Origin: Candidatus Altimarinota bacterium
GTDB taxonomy: Bacteria > Patescibacteriota > Gracilibacteria > JAHISY01
Reading direction: 5' to 3'
NCBI GenBank assembly: GCA_021735425.1
Contig: JAIPGZ010000003.1
Span: 1-64,000 of the forward strand
Length of the DNA: 64,000 nucleotides
This document shows positions 34,761 to 44,120 of this stretch, piece by piece. Both the position numbers and the translations under genes were made by a program. Below the pieces are notes generated by a model, which saw nothing but the letters and a program-made list of their open reading frames with translations, was not told the origin of the DNA and searched no databases. How positions within the stretch are numbered: the first letter of the stretch is position 1; each line of letters starts with the position of its first letter.

Positions 34761-35096
34761 ATGAGCAATCATCCGCTTTACCACCTCCATCGCCAAAATC
34801 GTTTGCTCAAATTGCGCAAGCCGTTTTTTCAGTCGAAATGGGTAAAAATTCTCGACAGAATCGCGATGATGGTCGCAGTGCTAGGACCTGCCTTTACGCT
34901 TCCGCAAATTTACAAAATTTATTCTCTCCAAAACGCTGAGGGTCTGTCTTTGATCTCATGGGGCAGCTATCTTGCCTTCAATTTTCCGATGCTGCTTTAC
35001 GGTATTGCGCACCGTGAAAAAGTCATGATTCGGATGTATATTTTATGGATTTTGGTGAATGCTTCGGTTGTTTTAGGGATTGTTCTGTTTGGCTGA
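34761..35096 (+). CDS. SemiSWEET/PQ-loop family membrane protein
   Basis: The 111-residue protein has three predicted membrane helices: IAMMVAVLGPAFTLPQIYKIY with the PQ motif, SLISWGSYLAFNFPMLLYGI, and YILWILVNASVVLGIVLFG. Three helices plus a PQ loop is the SemiSWEET unit that dimerises to transport sugars. The N-terminal 30 residues are a basic extension. Confidence 0.8.
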   Translation: MSNHPLYHLHRQNRLLKLRKPFFQSKWVKILDRIAMMVAVLGPAFTLPQIYKIYSLQNAEGLSLISWGSYLAFNFPMLLYGIAHREKVMIRMYILWILVNASVVLGIVLFG

Positions 35097-35147
35097 AAGT
35101 TACCTTTTTTGTCTTTTCTCGTAATATTTTTTAGCAAAGCTTTTCGA

Positions 35148-35705
35148 ATGGAGCTTCCAGAAAATGAAATTGTTTCCCGAGTGCAAAACGGTGAAACCCA
35201 ATTTTTTGGTGCGCTTTACGAGCTTTATCTAAAAAAGATTTTTGTCTTCATTTATTACAAAACCCATCATCGTGAAACTGCGCAAGACTTGACTTCGCAA
35301 ACATTTATGAAAGCTTTGGAAAAAATTTCGACTTTCGATTCAGGTAGAGGCAGGTTTAATTCTTGGATTTACGGTATCGCCCGCAATTCCGTCACCGACC
35401 ATTTTCGGAGCTTCCATTTCGCCAAAAACATCGAAGATGTTTGGGATCTCACTACTGGTGAGGATGTTGTTCGCGATGTCAGCAATAAAATCCAACTTGA
35501 AGAAATTCGCGTAGGCTTACAAAAACTTTCTCCACAACAACGTGAAATCATTATTCTGCGTGTTTGGCAGGGCCTCAAATTTTCTGAAATTTCCGAGATT
35601 CTCGGAAAATCCGAAGCGGCTTGTAAAATGGAGTTCTCGCGTGGAATTAAAAATTTAGAAAAGGAGGTAATTTTGGTGCTTTTACTTGTCTCTTTAACTT
35701 TTTGA
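35148..35705 (+). CDS. ECF-type RNA polymerase sigma factor
   Basis: From ATG 35148 the protein has 185 residues: region 2 (FFGALYELYLKKIFVFIYYKT, AQDLTSQTFMKALEKI, FNSWIYGIARNSVTDHFR) and region 4 (LSPQQREIIILRVWQGLKFSEISEILGKSEAACKMEFSRGIKNL), with no regions 1 or 3. It directs core polymerase to a stress or envelope regulon. The gene for a single-pass membrane protein starts 1 nt after its stop and is the probable anti-sigma factor. Confidence 0.92.
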   Translation: MELPENEIVSRVQNGETQFFGALYELYLKKIFVFIYYKTHHRETAQDLTSQTFMKALEKISTFDSGRGRFNSWIYGIARNSVTDHFRSFHFAKNIEDVWDLTTGEDVVRDVSNKIQLEEIRVGLQKLSPQQREIIILRVWQGLKFSEISEILGKSEAACKMEFSRGIKNLEKEVILVLLLVSLTF

Positions 35706-35706
35706 A

Positions 35707-37317
35707 ATGGAAAATTTAATTGATAAGATCGTGAGCGATCTAATTCAGCTCAATCCAGAATTTGTAGGGCTAGAAGAGGATTTGCGTAAACTTGTTCAGA
35801 AGCTCCTGGCAGCGAAGCCAGATGTAGAGATTGATGAGGCTTTCAAAAAGCGTTTGCAAAGCGAGCTTTATGCCAAAGCTTTAGAATTACAAAAAGTCCA
35901 AAAGGATTCACCAAAATTTTATTTTTTAAACCCTTTTAAAATGCAAAAACTCTCCTACACTTTCGGGGGAATCTTGCTCGCCACACTTGTTTTCTTCACT
36001 TATCAAAATTTCGACAAAATTAATTTCTATAATCAGTCTGGTCAAAACGAAATCGCAGTAGTCGCTCCTCGCGCGTTTGGTAGTTTGGCGCAAGAGACGG
36101 CGGATACGATGGCGGTTGGTAAAGGTGGCGGTGGTAGCGGTGAGGGAATGGCCTACCGTGAAGGGGACATGCCTCCTTATGAAGCTACAGCTTATAAATA
36201 TGTTTACGACGGCCCAATCGATCTACCCTCAGGTGATATCGAAGTTTTGCAAAGAGTTCGTAATTTCGCCGAGGGTGGAAGTACAGTTAATGCACTCACC
36301 AAATCTAATTTTGGTTTAGCTAATTTCCGCAACTTCGAAAATTTAAAATTGCGCAATTTTGCGATTTTTGAGGACAAAGATTTTGGTTATGAAGCCTATG
36401 TAAATTTCGACGAAGGTAGCGTGAGCTTCAATCAAAATTATCAAAAGTGGCCAGATCCTTATCGCGATTGTCGAGACGATAAATGTTACGAGGATCTGCG
36501 TTTAAGTGAAAAAGATATGCTAAGTGAGACCGAATTGATTAGTCTCGCAGATGATTTCATCCGTAAGTTTGAAATTGACTTAGGCAATTACGGCAGTCCG
36601 ATTGTCCAAAATTCTTGGCAAGAGCAGGTAGCGCAACAGGTGCAGAATTCCGGAGAGCTTTATTATCCTGATGCGATTTCGCTCATTTATCCGCTCCAAA
36701 TTAACGGAGAAACTATTTATAACGAAAACGGAGACGCGGATGGGATTAGTATCAGCATCAACCAGCGTTCGAAAAAAGTGTCGAATGTTTGGGGATTATT
36801 TCTCCAAAAATATCAAGCTTCCGTTTATGCGGGGGTTCAAGACGAAACGCTTTTTCGCAAAGTTTTAGAAAAGGGTGGAGCTTGGGGTTGGTATCCTGAA
36901 AATTCCACTAAAGTCACTGAAATCAAATTAGGAGCTCCCGAGCAGGTTTTGGTAAAACACTGGATTTACAAAAACGGAGAGAGTGGTGAATTAGTCATTC
37001 CGGCTTTGCGTTTCCCGATTCTCGAGAAACCTGAAGAAGAATATTTTTACCAAAAGGCGGTGGTGATTCCACTTGCTCAAGAAATTCTGGCGGAAAGCCA
37101 AAATAACATTCCGGTTCCTATTTTATTGGATACAAAAAAGGAAGCATCTAGTATTGCCAATCCTGCTTCCGAGAAATGTGAGGCGGACGGTTACATACTC
37201 GAGATTATCAAAGATGCCGAAGGTAATGAGTCCGGCTTTTGTAAAAACGAGGAGGGCAAAGGTTGCGACGAGTGGGAGTATTTCCGCGGGGAATGCGAAA
37301 TTCCGGCAGTCGGATAA
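35707..37317 (+). CDS. Probable membrane anti-sigma factor with DUF333-like C-terminus
   Basis: The 536-residue protein has a cytoplasmic N-terminal 75 residues with a PDVEIDEAFKKRLQSEL segment like anti-sigma domains and one membrane helix (about 80-98, LSYTFGGILLATLVFFTYQNF). A 430-residue outer part includes a Gly-rich linker (VGKGGGGSGEGMAY). The last 50 residues (CEADGYILEI, GFCKNEEGKGCDEWEYFRGEC) match DUF333, a small Cys-rich domain. Position 1 nt after the ECF sigma gene and topology suggest it holds the sigma factor at the membrane and releases it on an outside signal (inference). Confidence 0.75.
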   Translation: MENLIDKIVSDLIQLNPEFVGLEEDLRKLVQKLLAAKPDVEIDEAFKKRLQSELYAKALELQKVQKDSPKFYFLNPFKMQKLSYTFGGILLATLVFFTYQNFDKINFYNQSGQNEIAVVAPRAFGSLAQETADTMAVGKGGGGSGEGMAYREGDMPPYEATAYKYVYDGPIDLPSGDIEVLQRVRNFAEGGSTVNALTKSNFGLANFRNFENLKLRNFAIFEDKDFGYEAYVNFDEGSVSFNQNYQKWPDPYRDCRDDKCYEDLRLSEKDMLSETELISLADDFIRKFEIDLGNYGSPIVQNSWQEQVAQQVQNSGELYYPDAISLIYPLQINGETIYNENGDADGISISINQRSKKVSNVWGLFLQKYQASVYAGVQDETLFRKVLEKGGAWGWYPENSTKVTEIKLGAPEQVLVKHWIYKNGESGELVIPALRFPILEKPEEEYFYQKAVVIPLAQEILAESQNNIPVPILLDTKKEASSIANPASEKCEADGYILEIIKDAEGNESGFCKNEEGKGCDEWEYFRGECEIPAVG

Positions 37318-37320
37318 TTC

Positions 37321-38271
37321 TTAACCGACGAAATTAAACCCGAATCCGATTAAAATTATTCCCGTTGCGACGATTCCGAAAAAGAGGACGAGAAGTTTCA
37401 GCGGGATGATTCGTTTCAGCATTATCGCTTCGGGGAGAGATAATCCTGCGGCGGACATCATCAGTGCGAGTGCTGTCCCGAGTGGCAAACCTTTTACCGT
37501 TAAGGCGAAAATAATTGGAACAATTGACGCCGAGCGGGCGTAAATCGGGATACCCAAAATAACAGCGAGCGGGACGCCCCAGATTTTAGAGCTCTCGCCT
37601 AAAATTTTTAAAAAGAATTCCGCTGGAATGAAACCGTGGATTGCCGCGCCGATTGCGACACCGATTAACAAAATCCACCACATTTTCCCAAAAATCGCGA
37701 GTGCACGATTTGCCGAATATTTCATGCGTCCCGCGAATTCCGTCGGCAAATTCGATTGTGTTCCGAAAACATTTTCACCTTTTTTCACTAACTCAATTGG
37801 TCGCCGACCCCAAATTTTTTCAATCAAAATTCCAGCGACGACTCCCAAGATTATTCCGCTTGCGGCGTAAATCCCGGCAATGCGCCATCCGAATTTTCCG
37901 ACCATTACAGCGAAAACAACTTCATTTACAAGCGGCGAGGTTGCGAGAAAAGCGAAGGCGACGCCGACTGGTGCGTTGGCTTCGAGGAAGCCGAGGAAGA
38001 GGGGGATTGAGCTGCAAGAGCAAAACGGTGTGACTGCGCCGAGGATTGCAGCGAGGAAATAGGCGATTCCGAATTTCGATTTCCGGAAAAGTTTTTCTAG
38101 TTTGTCGGTCGGCAAAAAAGTTCTCACAAAAGAAATCGCGAAGATTACGACAAGCATTAAAATTGCGATTTTCAAAGCGTCTGCGACGAAAAATTCCAAA
38201 CTTGCGGAAAACTGGCTCGGTTCAAGTTTCAAAATTTCAAAAACGAAAAAGTTGGCAAAAGTTTCAAACAT
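37321..38271 (-). CDS. DUF318/ArsP-type permease
   Basis: The 316-residue membrane protein has about eight helices and the signature TPFCSCSSIPLFLGF (about 81-95), with LATSPLVNEVVF following and a second half-repeat (IPIYARSASIVPIIFAL, SAAGLSLPEAIML). These define the UPF0718/DUF318 permeases, whose studied members export organoarsenicals or other metal compounds. The paired Cys of the CSC motif could bind the metal or metalloid. Substrate unknown. Confidence 0.85.
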   Translation of the reverse strand: MFETFANFFVFEILKLEPSQFSASLEFFVADALKIAILMLVVIFAISFVRTFLPTDKLEKLFRKSKFGIAYFLAAILGAVTPFCSCSSIPLFLGFLEANAPVGVAFAFLATSPLVNEVVFAVMVGKFGWRIAGIYAASGIILGVVAGILIEKIWGRRPIELVKKGENVFGTQSNLPTEFAGRMKYSANRALAIFGKMWWILLIGVAIGAAIHGFIPAEFFLKILGESSKIWGVPLAVILGIPIYARSASIVPIIFALTVKGLPLGTALALMMSAAGLSLPEAIMLKRIIPLKLLVLFFGIVATGIILIGFGFNFVG

Positions 38272-38303
38272 GCCGAAAGTTTAACACAAGTTTTGTGTTA
38301 AAT

Positions 38304-38780
38304 CTATTTTTCTTTCCGCATTTCTCCTTCGACTTTGTCCACAAAGAGAATTCCGTCGAGGTGATCGATTTCGTGTTGCGCGGCGCGGGCGTTGATTCCG
38401 TCGAGTGCCAAAATTCGATTCGCACCATTTTCATCACAAAATTTCAGACTAATCTGTACTGGTCGGGAGACCTTGCCAAAAATTCCCGGCAGCGAAAGGC
38501 AGCCCTCTTCGATTGATTCTGTCGTGAGACTTTTTTCGATAATTTCGGGATTCAAAAATGCAGTTGGTCGGAAATTTTTCGAATCAAGTCGGAAGTTCAC
38601 AATTACCAATCTTTCGTTCACCCCGACCTGTGGAGCCGCCAAACCCAAGCCATCTTTTTTTAACATCGTTTCAGTCATATCTTTGACGAATTTTTTTAAT
38701 TTTTTATCAAACTTTGAAATAGCTGTGGATTTTTTTCGCAGAATGGGATTGTCGGTGCCAGTTTGAATTTCCAAAATCAT
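38304..38780 (-). CDS. def: Peptide deformylase
   Basis: The three motifs are present: GLGLAAPQVGV, EEGCLSLPG (metal-binding Cys) and QHEIDHLDG (two His ligands and the catalytic Glu). 158 residues. It removes the formyl group from nascent proteins. Its ATG overlaps the prfB stop as ATGA, so the two are coupled. Confidence 0.96.
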   Translation of the reverse strand: MILEIQTGTDNPILRKKSTAISKFDKKLKKFVKDMTETMLKKDGLGLAAPQVGVNERLVIVNFRLDSKNFRPTAFLNPEIIEKSLTTESIEEGCLSLPGIFGKVSRPVQISLKFCDENGANRILALDGINARAAQHEIDHLDGILFVDKVEGEMRKEK

Positions 38781-39865
38781 TTTTGAGTAATTAAAAATGC
38801 TCGTAAAAATTCTTCTAGATCTCCGTTCAAAACTCTTTCTGGGTCGAAAGTCTCGAAGCCAGTTCGGGCGTCTTTCACTCTTTTGTCATCCAAAACATAA
38901 CTGCGAATTGTGTCTCCACCGAAGTCGGCCTTTGGAGTTTCGCCGCGAAGTTTCGCTTCCTCCGCTTCACTTTCCTCTATTTTTCGTTCCATCAATTTTC
39001 CTCGCAAAATTTCGAGCGCCTTTTCTTTATTTTGATGCTGGCTCCTTTCATTTTGGCAGCTTACAACGATGTCACTCGGCAGGTGGGTGATGCGCACTGC
39101 GCTCTCGGTTCGATTGACATGCTGACCGCCTGCACCGCTCGCACAGAAGGTGTCGATTTTTAAATCTTCATTTCGAATCTCGATTTCCTTGGCGTCCTTG
39201 ATTAATGGCAAAACTTCGACTTTCGCGAAACTAGTTTCCCGCGAATGTGCTGAATTAAAAGGACTTCTCCTCACTAGACGGTGTCCGCCTTTTTCACCTT
39301 TTAATAAGCCAAAAGCGAACTCTCCTTGAATTTCAACGGTCGCGGATTTCAGTCCATCCTCTTCACCTTCGGATTTTTCTAAAATCTCAGTTTTCCAATT
39401 TTTTTTTTCGCAAAACCTCAAATACATCCGCAAAACCATCGCCGCCCAATCTGCCGCGTCGACTCCGCCAGCTCCGGCGTGAATCGTCAAAATTGCGTCG
39501 TTCCGATCGAATTCTCCGCCCAAGAAAAGGGTGATTTCCGCCTCCTTCAATTTCTCCTCGAAATTCGCTGCTTCCTGTCGAATTTCTTCGACTGCTTTTA
39601 AATCTTCTTCTTTAGTTAATTTCACCAACTCTAAAAGATCGGCGTGCTGCGTTTCCAAGTTTTGCCAAGTCTCGATTGTTTTTTTCAAACCGGCAACTTC
39701 GCGGGAAATTTTTTCCGCCTGCTGTGGTTCATTCCAAAAATCGGGCGCTTCCATTTTCTTTTCCAGCTCCGCAATTTTCTCGACGAGGTGGTCGTTTTCC
39801 ACTCGACCTTTTCCTTCCAAAATCAACTCCGTCGCGTCGTGAAGAATTTTTTTGATATTCTGCAT
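38777..39865 (-). CDS. prfB: Peptide chain release factor 2
   Basis: The 362-residue protein has the SPF tripeptide (VRRSPFNSAHSRE) that reads UGA/UAA stops and the catalytic GGQ in ASGAGGQHVNRTESAVR. The N-terminal domain starts QNIKKILHDATELI. The programmed frameshift (in-frame UGA after about codon 25) found in many prfB genes is absent: the frame is continuous. The start is ATG 39865, with GTG one codon earlier. An RF2 gene fits TGA being a stop codon here. Confidence 0.95.
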   Translation of the reverse strand: MQNIKKILHDATELILEGKGRVENDHLVEKIAELEKKMEAPDFWNEPQQAEKISREVAGLKKTIETWQNLETQHADLLELVKLTKEEDLKAVEEIRQEAANFEEKLKEAEITLFLGGEFDRNDAILTIHAGAGGVDAADWAAMVLRMYLRFCEKKNWKTEILEKSEGEEDGLKSATVEIQGEFAFGLLKGEKGGHRLVRRSPFNSAHSRETSFAKVEVLPLIKDAKEIEIRNEDLKIDTFCASGAGGQHVNRTESAVRITHLPSDIVVSCQNERSQHQNKEKALEILRGKLMERKIEESEAEEAKLRGETPKADFGGDTIRSYVLDDKRVKDARTGFETFDPERVLNGDLEEFLRAFLITQK

Positions 39866-39871
39866 CACAAA

Positions 39872-41221
39872 TTATTTCACCAATTTTATCGCAATCCCTA
39901 CATACTTCTCTGGCGTGAGTTCGAGTAATCTTTTTTTGTCGGCTGTCGGAATTTTTAATTCTGTGACGAATTTACGAATTCGCTCGACTGATAACTTTTC
40001 ACCGCGGGTAAGTTTCTTGAGCTTCTCATAAGCTTGCGGTTCACCGTTCTTACGCAGGATGGTTTGAATCGCCTCCGCGAGGACTTCAGGATTATCGCGT
40101 AAAGCTACAAGCAGCTTAGCTTTGTTGACTTCGAGCTTACTGATTCCTGTCTGCAAGCTTCGCCAACCGAGAAATGAATGTCCGACCGCGACTCCCAAAT
40201 TTCGCAAAACTGTCGAATCGGTGAGATCTCGTTGCATCCGGCTAATGGGTAATTTGTCAGACAAAAAACTCAAAAGTGAATTCGCGATTCCAAAATTTCC
40301 CTCCGCATTTTCGAAGTCGATTGGATTCACTTTGTGTGGCATCGTGGAGCTGCCGACTTCGCCCTCTTTTTTTTTCAATTTGAAATAATTCAGCGAAATG
40401 TAGTTCCAAACATCTCTCGAAAAGTCGATTAGAATGTTATTTGCACCACGCAGTTCATCGCAAGTTTCGGCAATCCAATCGTGAGGCTCGATTTGGGTTG
40501 TCGCGAGATTAGGAGTGAGCCCGAGTTTCCGCACAAATTTCCGTGAAAAATTCTCCCAATTTACTTCTGGAAAGGCGATTTGGTGGGCAGCGAAAGTTCC
40601 GGTCGCGCCGTTTAATTTCCCAAAAATTTCTTGCTTTTTCAATTGCTCGATTTTTCGATCGAGACGCTTCGCAAAAACAAAAAATTCCTTCCCTAAGGTT
40701 GTCGGTGTGGCAGGTTGGCCGTGAGTTCGCGCGAGCAGCGGGATTTTTTTCCAAGCTTTGGCTCGTCGCAAAATCTCGGCATGAACTTTTTTCAGCTCCG
40801 GCAAAATTACATTTTTCAAAGCATTCGCTGTCATTTTGGCCGTTGCGAGATTATTCACATCTTCCGAAGTTAAGGCGAAATGCAGGAAGGGGATTCGATT
40901 TTTCAAACTCGTTTTCGTTAGCTTCTGCTGCAAAAAATATTCGACGGCTTTGACGTCGTGATTGGTAGTCGCCTCTATTTTTTTAATCTCAGCACCGTCT
41001 TTTTCGTCAAAATTCTCGATAATTTTCTCGATTAATTTCAGCTCTGCCGCCGAAAATTTTCGTACTTCTTGAATTTTTACTTCGTCACCGAGGGCTGCTA
41101 AATATTTCAACTCGACCGCGACGCGATATTTCTGCAGCGCAAATTCCGAAAAAAACTCTCGTAGAGGGTCGAGTTTAGCGGCGTAGCGACCGTCGAGCGG
41201 GGAGAGGGAGAGTAAATTCAA
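39872..41221 (-). CDS. purB: Adenylosuccinate lyase
   Basis: The 449-residue fumarase/aspartase-superfamily enzyme starts LSLSPLDGRYAAKLDPLREFFSE and has the signature loop GSSTMPHKVNPIDFENAEGN, plus ARTHGQPATPTTLGKEF with the catalytic His. It acts twice in purine synthesis (SAICAR to AICAR, adenylosuccinate to AMP). It starts with TTG at 41221. Order: purB, prfB, def. Confidence 0.95.
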   Translation of the reverse strand: MNLLSLSPLDGRYAAKLDPLREFFSEFALQKYRVAVELKYLAALGDEVKIQEVRKFSAAELKLIEKIIENFDEKDGAEIKKIEATTNHDVKAVEYFLQQKLTKTSLKNRIPFLHFALTSEDVNNLATAKMTANALKNVILPELKKVHAEILRRAKAWKKIPLLARTHGQPATPTTLGKEFFVFAKRLDRKIEQLKKQEIFGKLNGATGTFAAHQIAFPEVNWENFSRKFVRKLGLTPNLATTQIEPHDWIAETCDELRGANNILIDFSRDVWNYISLNYFKLKKKEGEVGSSTMPHKVNPIDFENAEGNFGIANSLLSFLSDKLPISRMQRDLTDSTVLRNLGVAVGHSFLGWRSLQTGISKLEVNKAKLLVALRDNPEVLAEAIQTILRKNGEPQAYEKLKKLTRGEKLSVERIRKFVTELKIPTADKKRLLELTPEKYVGIAIKLVK

Positions 41222-41244
41222 AATTTAAAATTAAAAATGCAAAA

Positions 41245-41652
41245 TTATTCAGCGTTCTCGCTGAAGTATTTCTCAACAAGGTCATCATATTTCTGTTTTT
41301 TTGGCAGTATGTTTTCGCAATTTTCGTTTGTCTCGGTTGCGCAGTTTGAAATGGCAAAAGATTTTTCGTCGTAAGAAAATTTTTCTCCGGTTAGAAGATT
41401 CTCCATTGAATTATAGGTGTTGCTGTTCGTAAAAATGTTAATTTTCAAAAAACAAGTATCTTCTTTCAATGCATATCTTGAAGTAGATGTCAGTTTTGCA
41501 TTTTTAAAATCAATATCTTTATCCAAATCATTTTGGACTTCTTCAATTCTTTTGTCTGCCAAATTTTTACATTTAATTTTTTCGTCCAAATAATTATTGG
41601 AGCAACCAGCCAAGATTGTGGCGGCGAGAGCGAAAAGAATAAATTTTTTCAT
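41245..41652 (-). CDS. Small lipoprotein, unknown function
   Basis: MKKFILFALAATILAGCSNN is a lipoprotein signal with lipobox LAGC (Cys17). The mature 118 residues contain four further Cys and many Lys/Glu/Asn residues and end in EKYFSENAE. No family recognised. Confidence 0.7.
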   Translation of the reverse strand: MKKFILFALAATILAGCSNNYLDEKIKCKNLADKRIEEVQNDLDKDIDFKNAKLTSTSRYALKEDTCFLKINIFTNSNTYNSMENLLTGEKFSYDEKSFAISNCATETNENCENILPKKQKYDDLVEKYFSENAE

Positions 41653-41720
41653 TTGATTTAAAAACGGACTTCATTTTACCCGATTTTTTGCGCGAAATCG
41701 CGTTCTCCGAAATTTTTCGC

Positions 41721-41726
41721 TAAAAT
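41721..41726 (+). promoter_or_regulatory. -10 box of pheT, probably leaderless
   Basis: CGCTAAAAT, with TAAAAT ending 6 nt before the GTG at 41733 and no Shine-Dalgarno sequence between. Confidence 0.6.
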
Positions 41727-41732
41727 CTCCGG

Positions 41733-44066
41733 GTGATTCTTTCGCTCGATTGGCTTTCGGACTTCGTCGACCTCTCCCAAATTTCCGCGGAAAATTTGGC
41801 TGCGCTGCTCACCGAGCGGGTTGCCGAGGTCGAAAAAATTCAAAGCTCGGGTTGTGCGATTCCGCTCGTCGTTGTCGGACAGATTCTAAAAATTGAACCG
41901 ATTATCGGTGCGGACAAAATTCAACTGACGACTGTCGATGTTGGGACAGAAAAATTACAAATTATTTGCGGGGCCAAAAATATTCATGAAGACGCGAAAG
42001 TTCCGGTCGCTTTGGTCGGTTGTGTTTTGCCCGGTGATTTTAAAATCGAGAAACGGAAAATGAAGGGGGTCGAAAGCAACGGGATGATTTGTTCGGAATC
42101 AGAATTAGGATTGAAAGAAAAGTCAGAAGGAATTTTGCTACTCGACGATTCCGCCCAGATTGGACAAAAATTCTCTGAATTTTTTGGTGGCTCGACTGTC
42201 TTCGAGATCGATAATCACGCGATTACCCATCGTTCGGATCTTTTCTCACAGCTGGGTTTCGGTCGGGAAGTTGCCGTTTTGCTTGATCAGAAGTTCGAAA
42301 ATCGTCCGGTTGCGCTTCCTGTCATTTCTGCCAAAATCGACGTCGAGGTCGCCGAACCGAAACTTTGTTCTCGTTACACTGCTCTCAAAATTTCTGGAAT
42401 CAAAGTTCAACCGTCTTCGCAGAAAATTCGCGAACGACTCGAAAGTTGCGGGGTTCGCTCGATTAATAACGTCGTCGATGCGACGAATTACGTTCTCCTC
42501 GAGCTTGGTCAGCCGCTCCATTCTTTCGATGCCAAAAAAATCGCGGGCGGGTGGTTAATCGTCCGCAAAGCCAAATCCGGCGAAGAATTGAAAGCTCTCG
42601 ATGGCACGACTCTCGAATTGTCTCCCGAAAATCTGGTCATTGCCGATGCCGAAAAACCAGTCGCGCTCGCTGGTGTGATGGGCGGAGCGAATTCTGAAGT
42701 CGATGACGCCACGACCGAAATAATTCTCGAATCCGCTAATTTCGACGCCGTCTCGATTCGCCGCACTTCCCTCGAATTCGCTTTGCGCAGCGAATCTTCC
42801 CTCCGTTTCGAAAAGCGTCTCGATCCCAATTTGCCGCCGCAAGCTTTGGCGCGTTTCGTAGAAGTTCTGCGCGAGACTTTTCCGGAGCTCAAAATTACCG
42901 CTGCCGCTGATGTCCAAAATTTCACAGCGGAAAAAAGAATTATCGATTTTGCTCTCAAAAATTTAAACCAAAAATTGGGTCAAAAAGTTCCCGCCGAAAA
43001 AGCTGCCAAGATTTTAACTGAGCTCGGTTTCAAAGTTCAAAAAAATTCTCCCGAAAATTGGAAAGTTGAGGTGCCTTCTTTTCGGGCTGGTCGCGATGTC
43101 GAAAGGGAAATTGATTTGATTGAAGAAGTCGTTCGGCATCTCGGTTACTCCGATTTGCCCGCCGAGTTTCCATCCATTCGGATGACGCCACCGCGATTTT
43201 CCTCCGCGAATGAGCTGAAAAAGGAAATCGAAGATGCGTTGGTTGGTTTCGGTTTTCACGAGACGGCGACATTGGCGATGGTTTCTACAGATTTATTGAA
43301 TTGCGCAAATCAAAAGTCGGAGACAGCCATGCGACTCCAGAATCCGCCTAGCGAAGATTATCGTTTTCTCCGCAATTCTTTGCTCGCGAGTTTGCTCGAA
43401 GTCGCTGCCCACAATGTGAAAAACGAGAACGCTTTTCGGCTTTTTGAAATTTCAACTATTTTTGAAGATGGAGTCGAAAAAAATCGACTGGTAGCTTTGC
43501 TCATCGGGGAGTCGAATGCTTTTCTCAAAATTCGGGGCGTGCTCGAAAAATTACTCGCCAGCCTTCAATTTTCCTTCGAGCTCAACGAAGCTGTCGAGAT
43601 TCCGACTACCGCTCATCCCGGTCGAGTCGTCGGAATTAAAATCGCTGGTAAAAATATTGGTACAGTCGCCGAGCTGCATCCTGCTGTCGTCAAAAATTTC
43701 GGACTTCCGCAGTCGGCCTTCCTCGAAATCGATTTCGACACTCTTTCTCAAATTTCTCGCTCAGTCGCCAAAGTTAAAGATTTACCCAAATTTCCCGGGG
43801 TGCCGCGCGATCTCGCGATTCTCGTTGATTGCAAAAAAACAGTTCGCGAAGTCGAAAATGCGATTCTCACGGCGGATTCAAAGATTCAAGACTTGAAACT
43901 TTTCGACATTTACGTTGGTGACAAGATTCCTACCGATTCAAAATCGCTTGCTTTTTCTTTCATGATTCGCGATTCTGAAAAAACTTTAGAAGAAGTCGAG
44001 GCGGAAGAAATTCTCCAAAAAATTGTTGCGAACTTGACGCAAATTGGGGGAAAATTGAGAAGCTAA
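41733..44066 (+). CDS. pheT: Phenylalanine-tRNA ligase beta subunit
   Basis: The 777-residue subunit has the N-terminal LSLDWLSDFVDL, the EMAP/OB tRNA-binding domain (VVVGQILKIEPIIGADKIQLTTVDVG), the B3/B4 editing region (GVRSINNVVDATNYVLLELGQPLHSFDAKKI), B5 domains and a C-terminal anticodon-binding domain (KFPGVPRDLAILVDCKKTVREVE). It pairs with PheS, whose gene is not adjacent, contrary to the usual pheST arrangement. Start codon GTG. Confidence 0.96.
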   Translation: MILSLDWLSDFVDLSQISAENLAALLTERVAEVEKIQSSGCAIPLVVVGQILKIEPIIGADKIQLTTVDVGTEKLQIICGAKNIHEDAKVPVALVGCVLPGDFKIEKRKMKGVESNGMICSESELGLKEKSEGILLLDDSAQIGQKFSEFFGGSTVFEIDNHAITHRSDLFSQLGFGREVAVLLDQKFENRPVALPVISAKIDVEVAEPKLCSRYTALKISGIKVQPSSQKIRERLESCGVRSINNVVDATNYVLLELGQPLHSFDAKKIAGGWLIVRKAKSGEELKALDGTTLELSPENLVIADAEKPVALAGVMGGANSEVDDATTEIILESANFDAVSIRRTSLEFALRSESSLRFEKRLDPNLPPQALARFVEVLRETFPELKITAAADVQNFTAEKRIIDFALKNLNQKLGQKVPAEKAAKILTELGFKVQKNSPENWKVEVPSFRAGRDVEREIDLIEEVVRHLGYSDLPAEFPSIRMTPPRFSSANELKKEIEDALVGFGFHETATLAMVSTDLLNCANQKSETAMRLQNPPSEDYRFLRNSLLASLLEVAAHNVKNENAFRLFEISTIFEDGVEKNRLVALLIGESNAFLKIRGVLEKLLASLQFSFELNEAVEIPTTAHPGRVVGIKIAGKNIGTVAELHPAVVKNFGLPQSAFLEIDFDTLSQISRSVAKVKDLPKFPGVPRDLAILVDCKKTVREVENAILTADSKIQDLKLFDIYVGDKIPTDSKSLAFSFMIRDSEKTLEEVEAEEILQKIVANLTQIGGKLRS

Positions 44067-44120
44067 AGATTGCAATTTGACTCGAAATTTGCTAGAATCA
44101 CCCGATAGCAAAAATTATAA

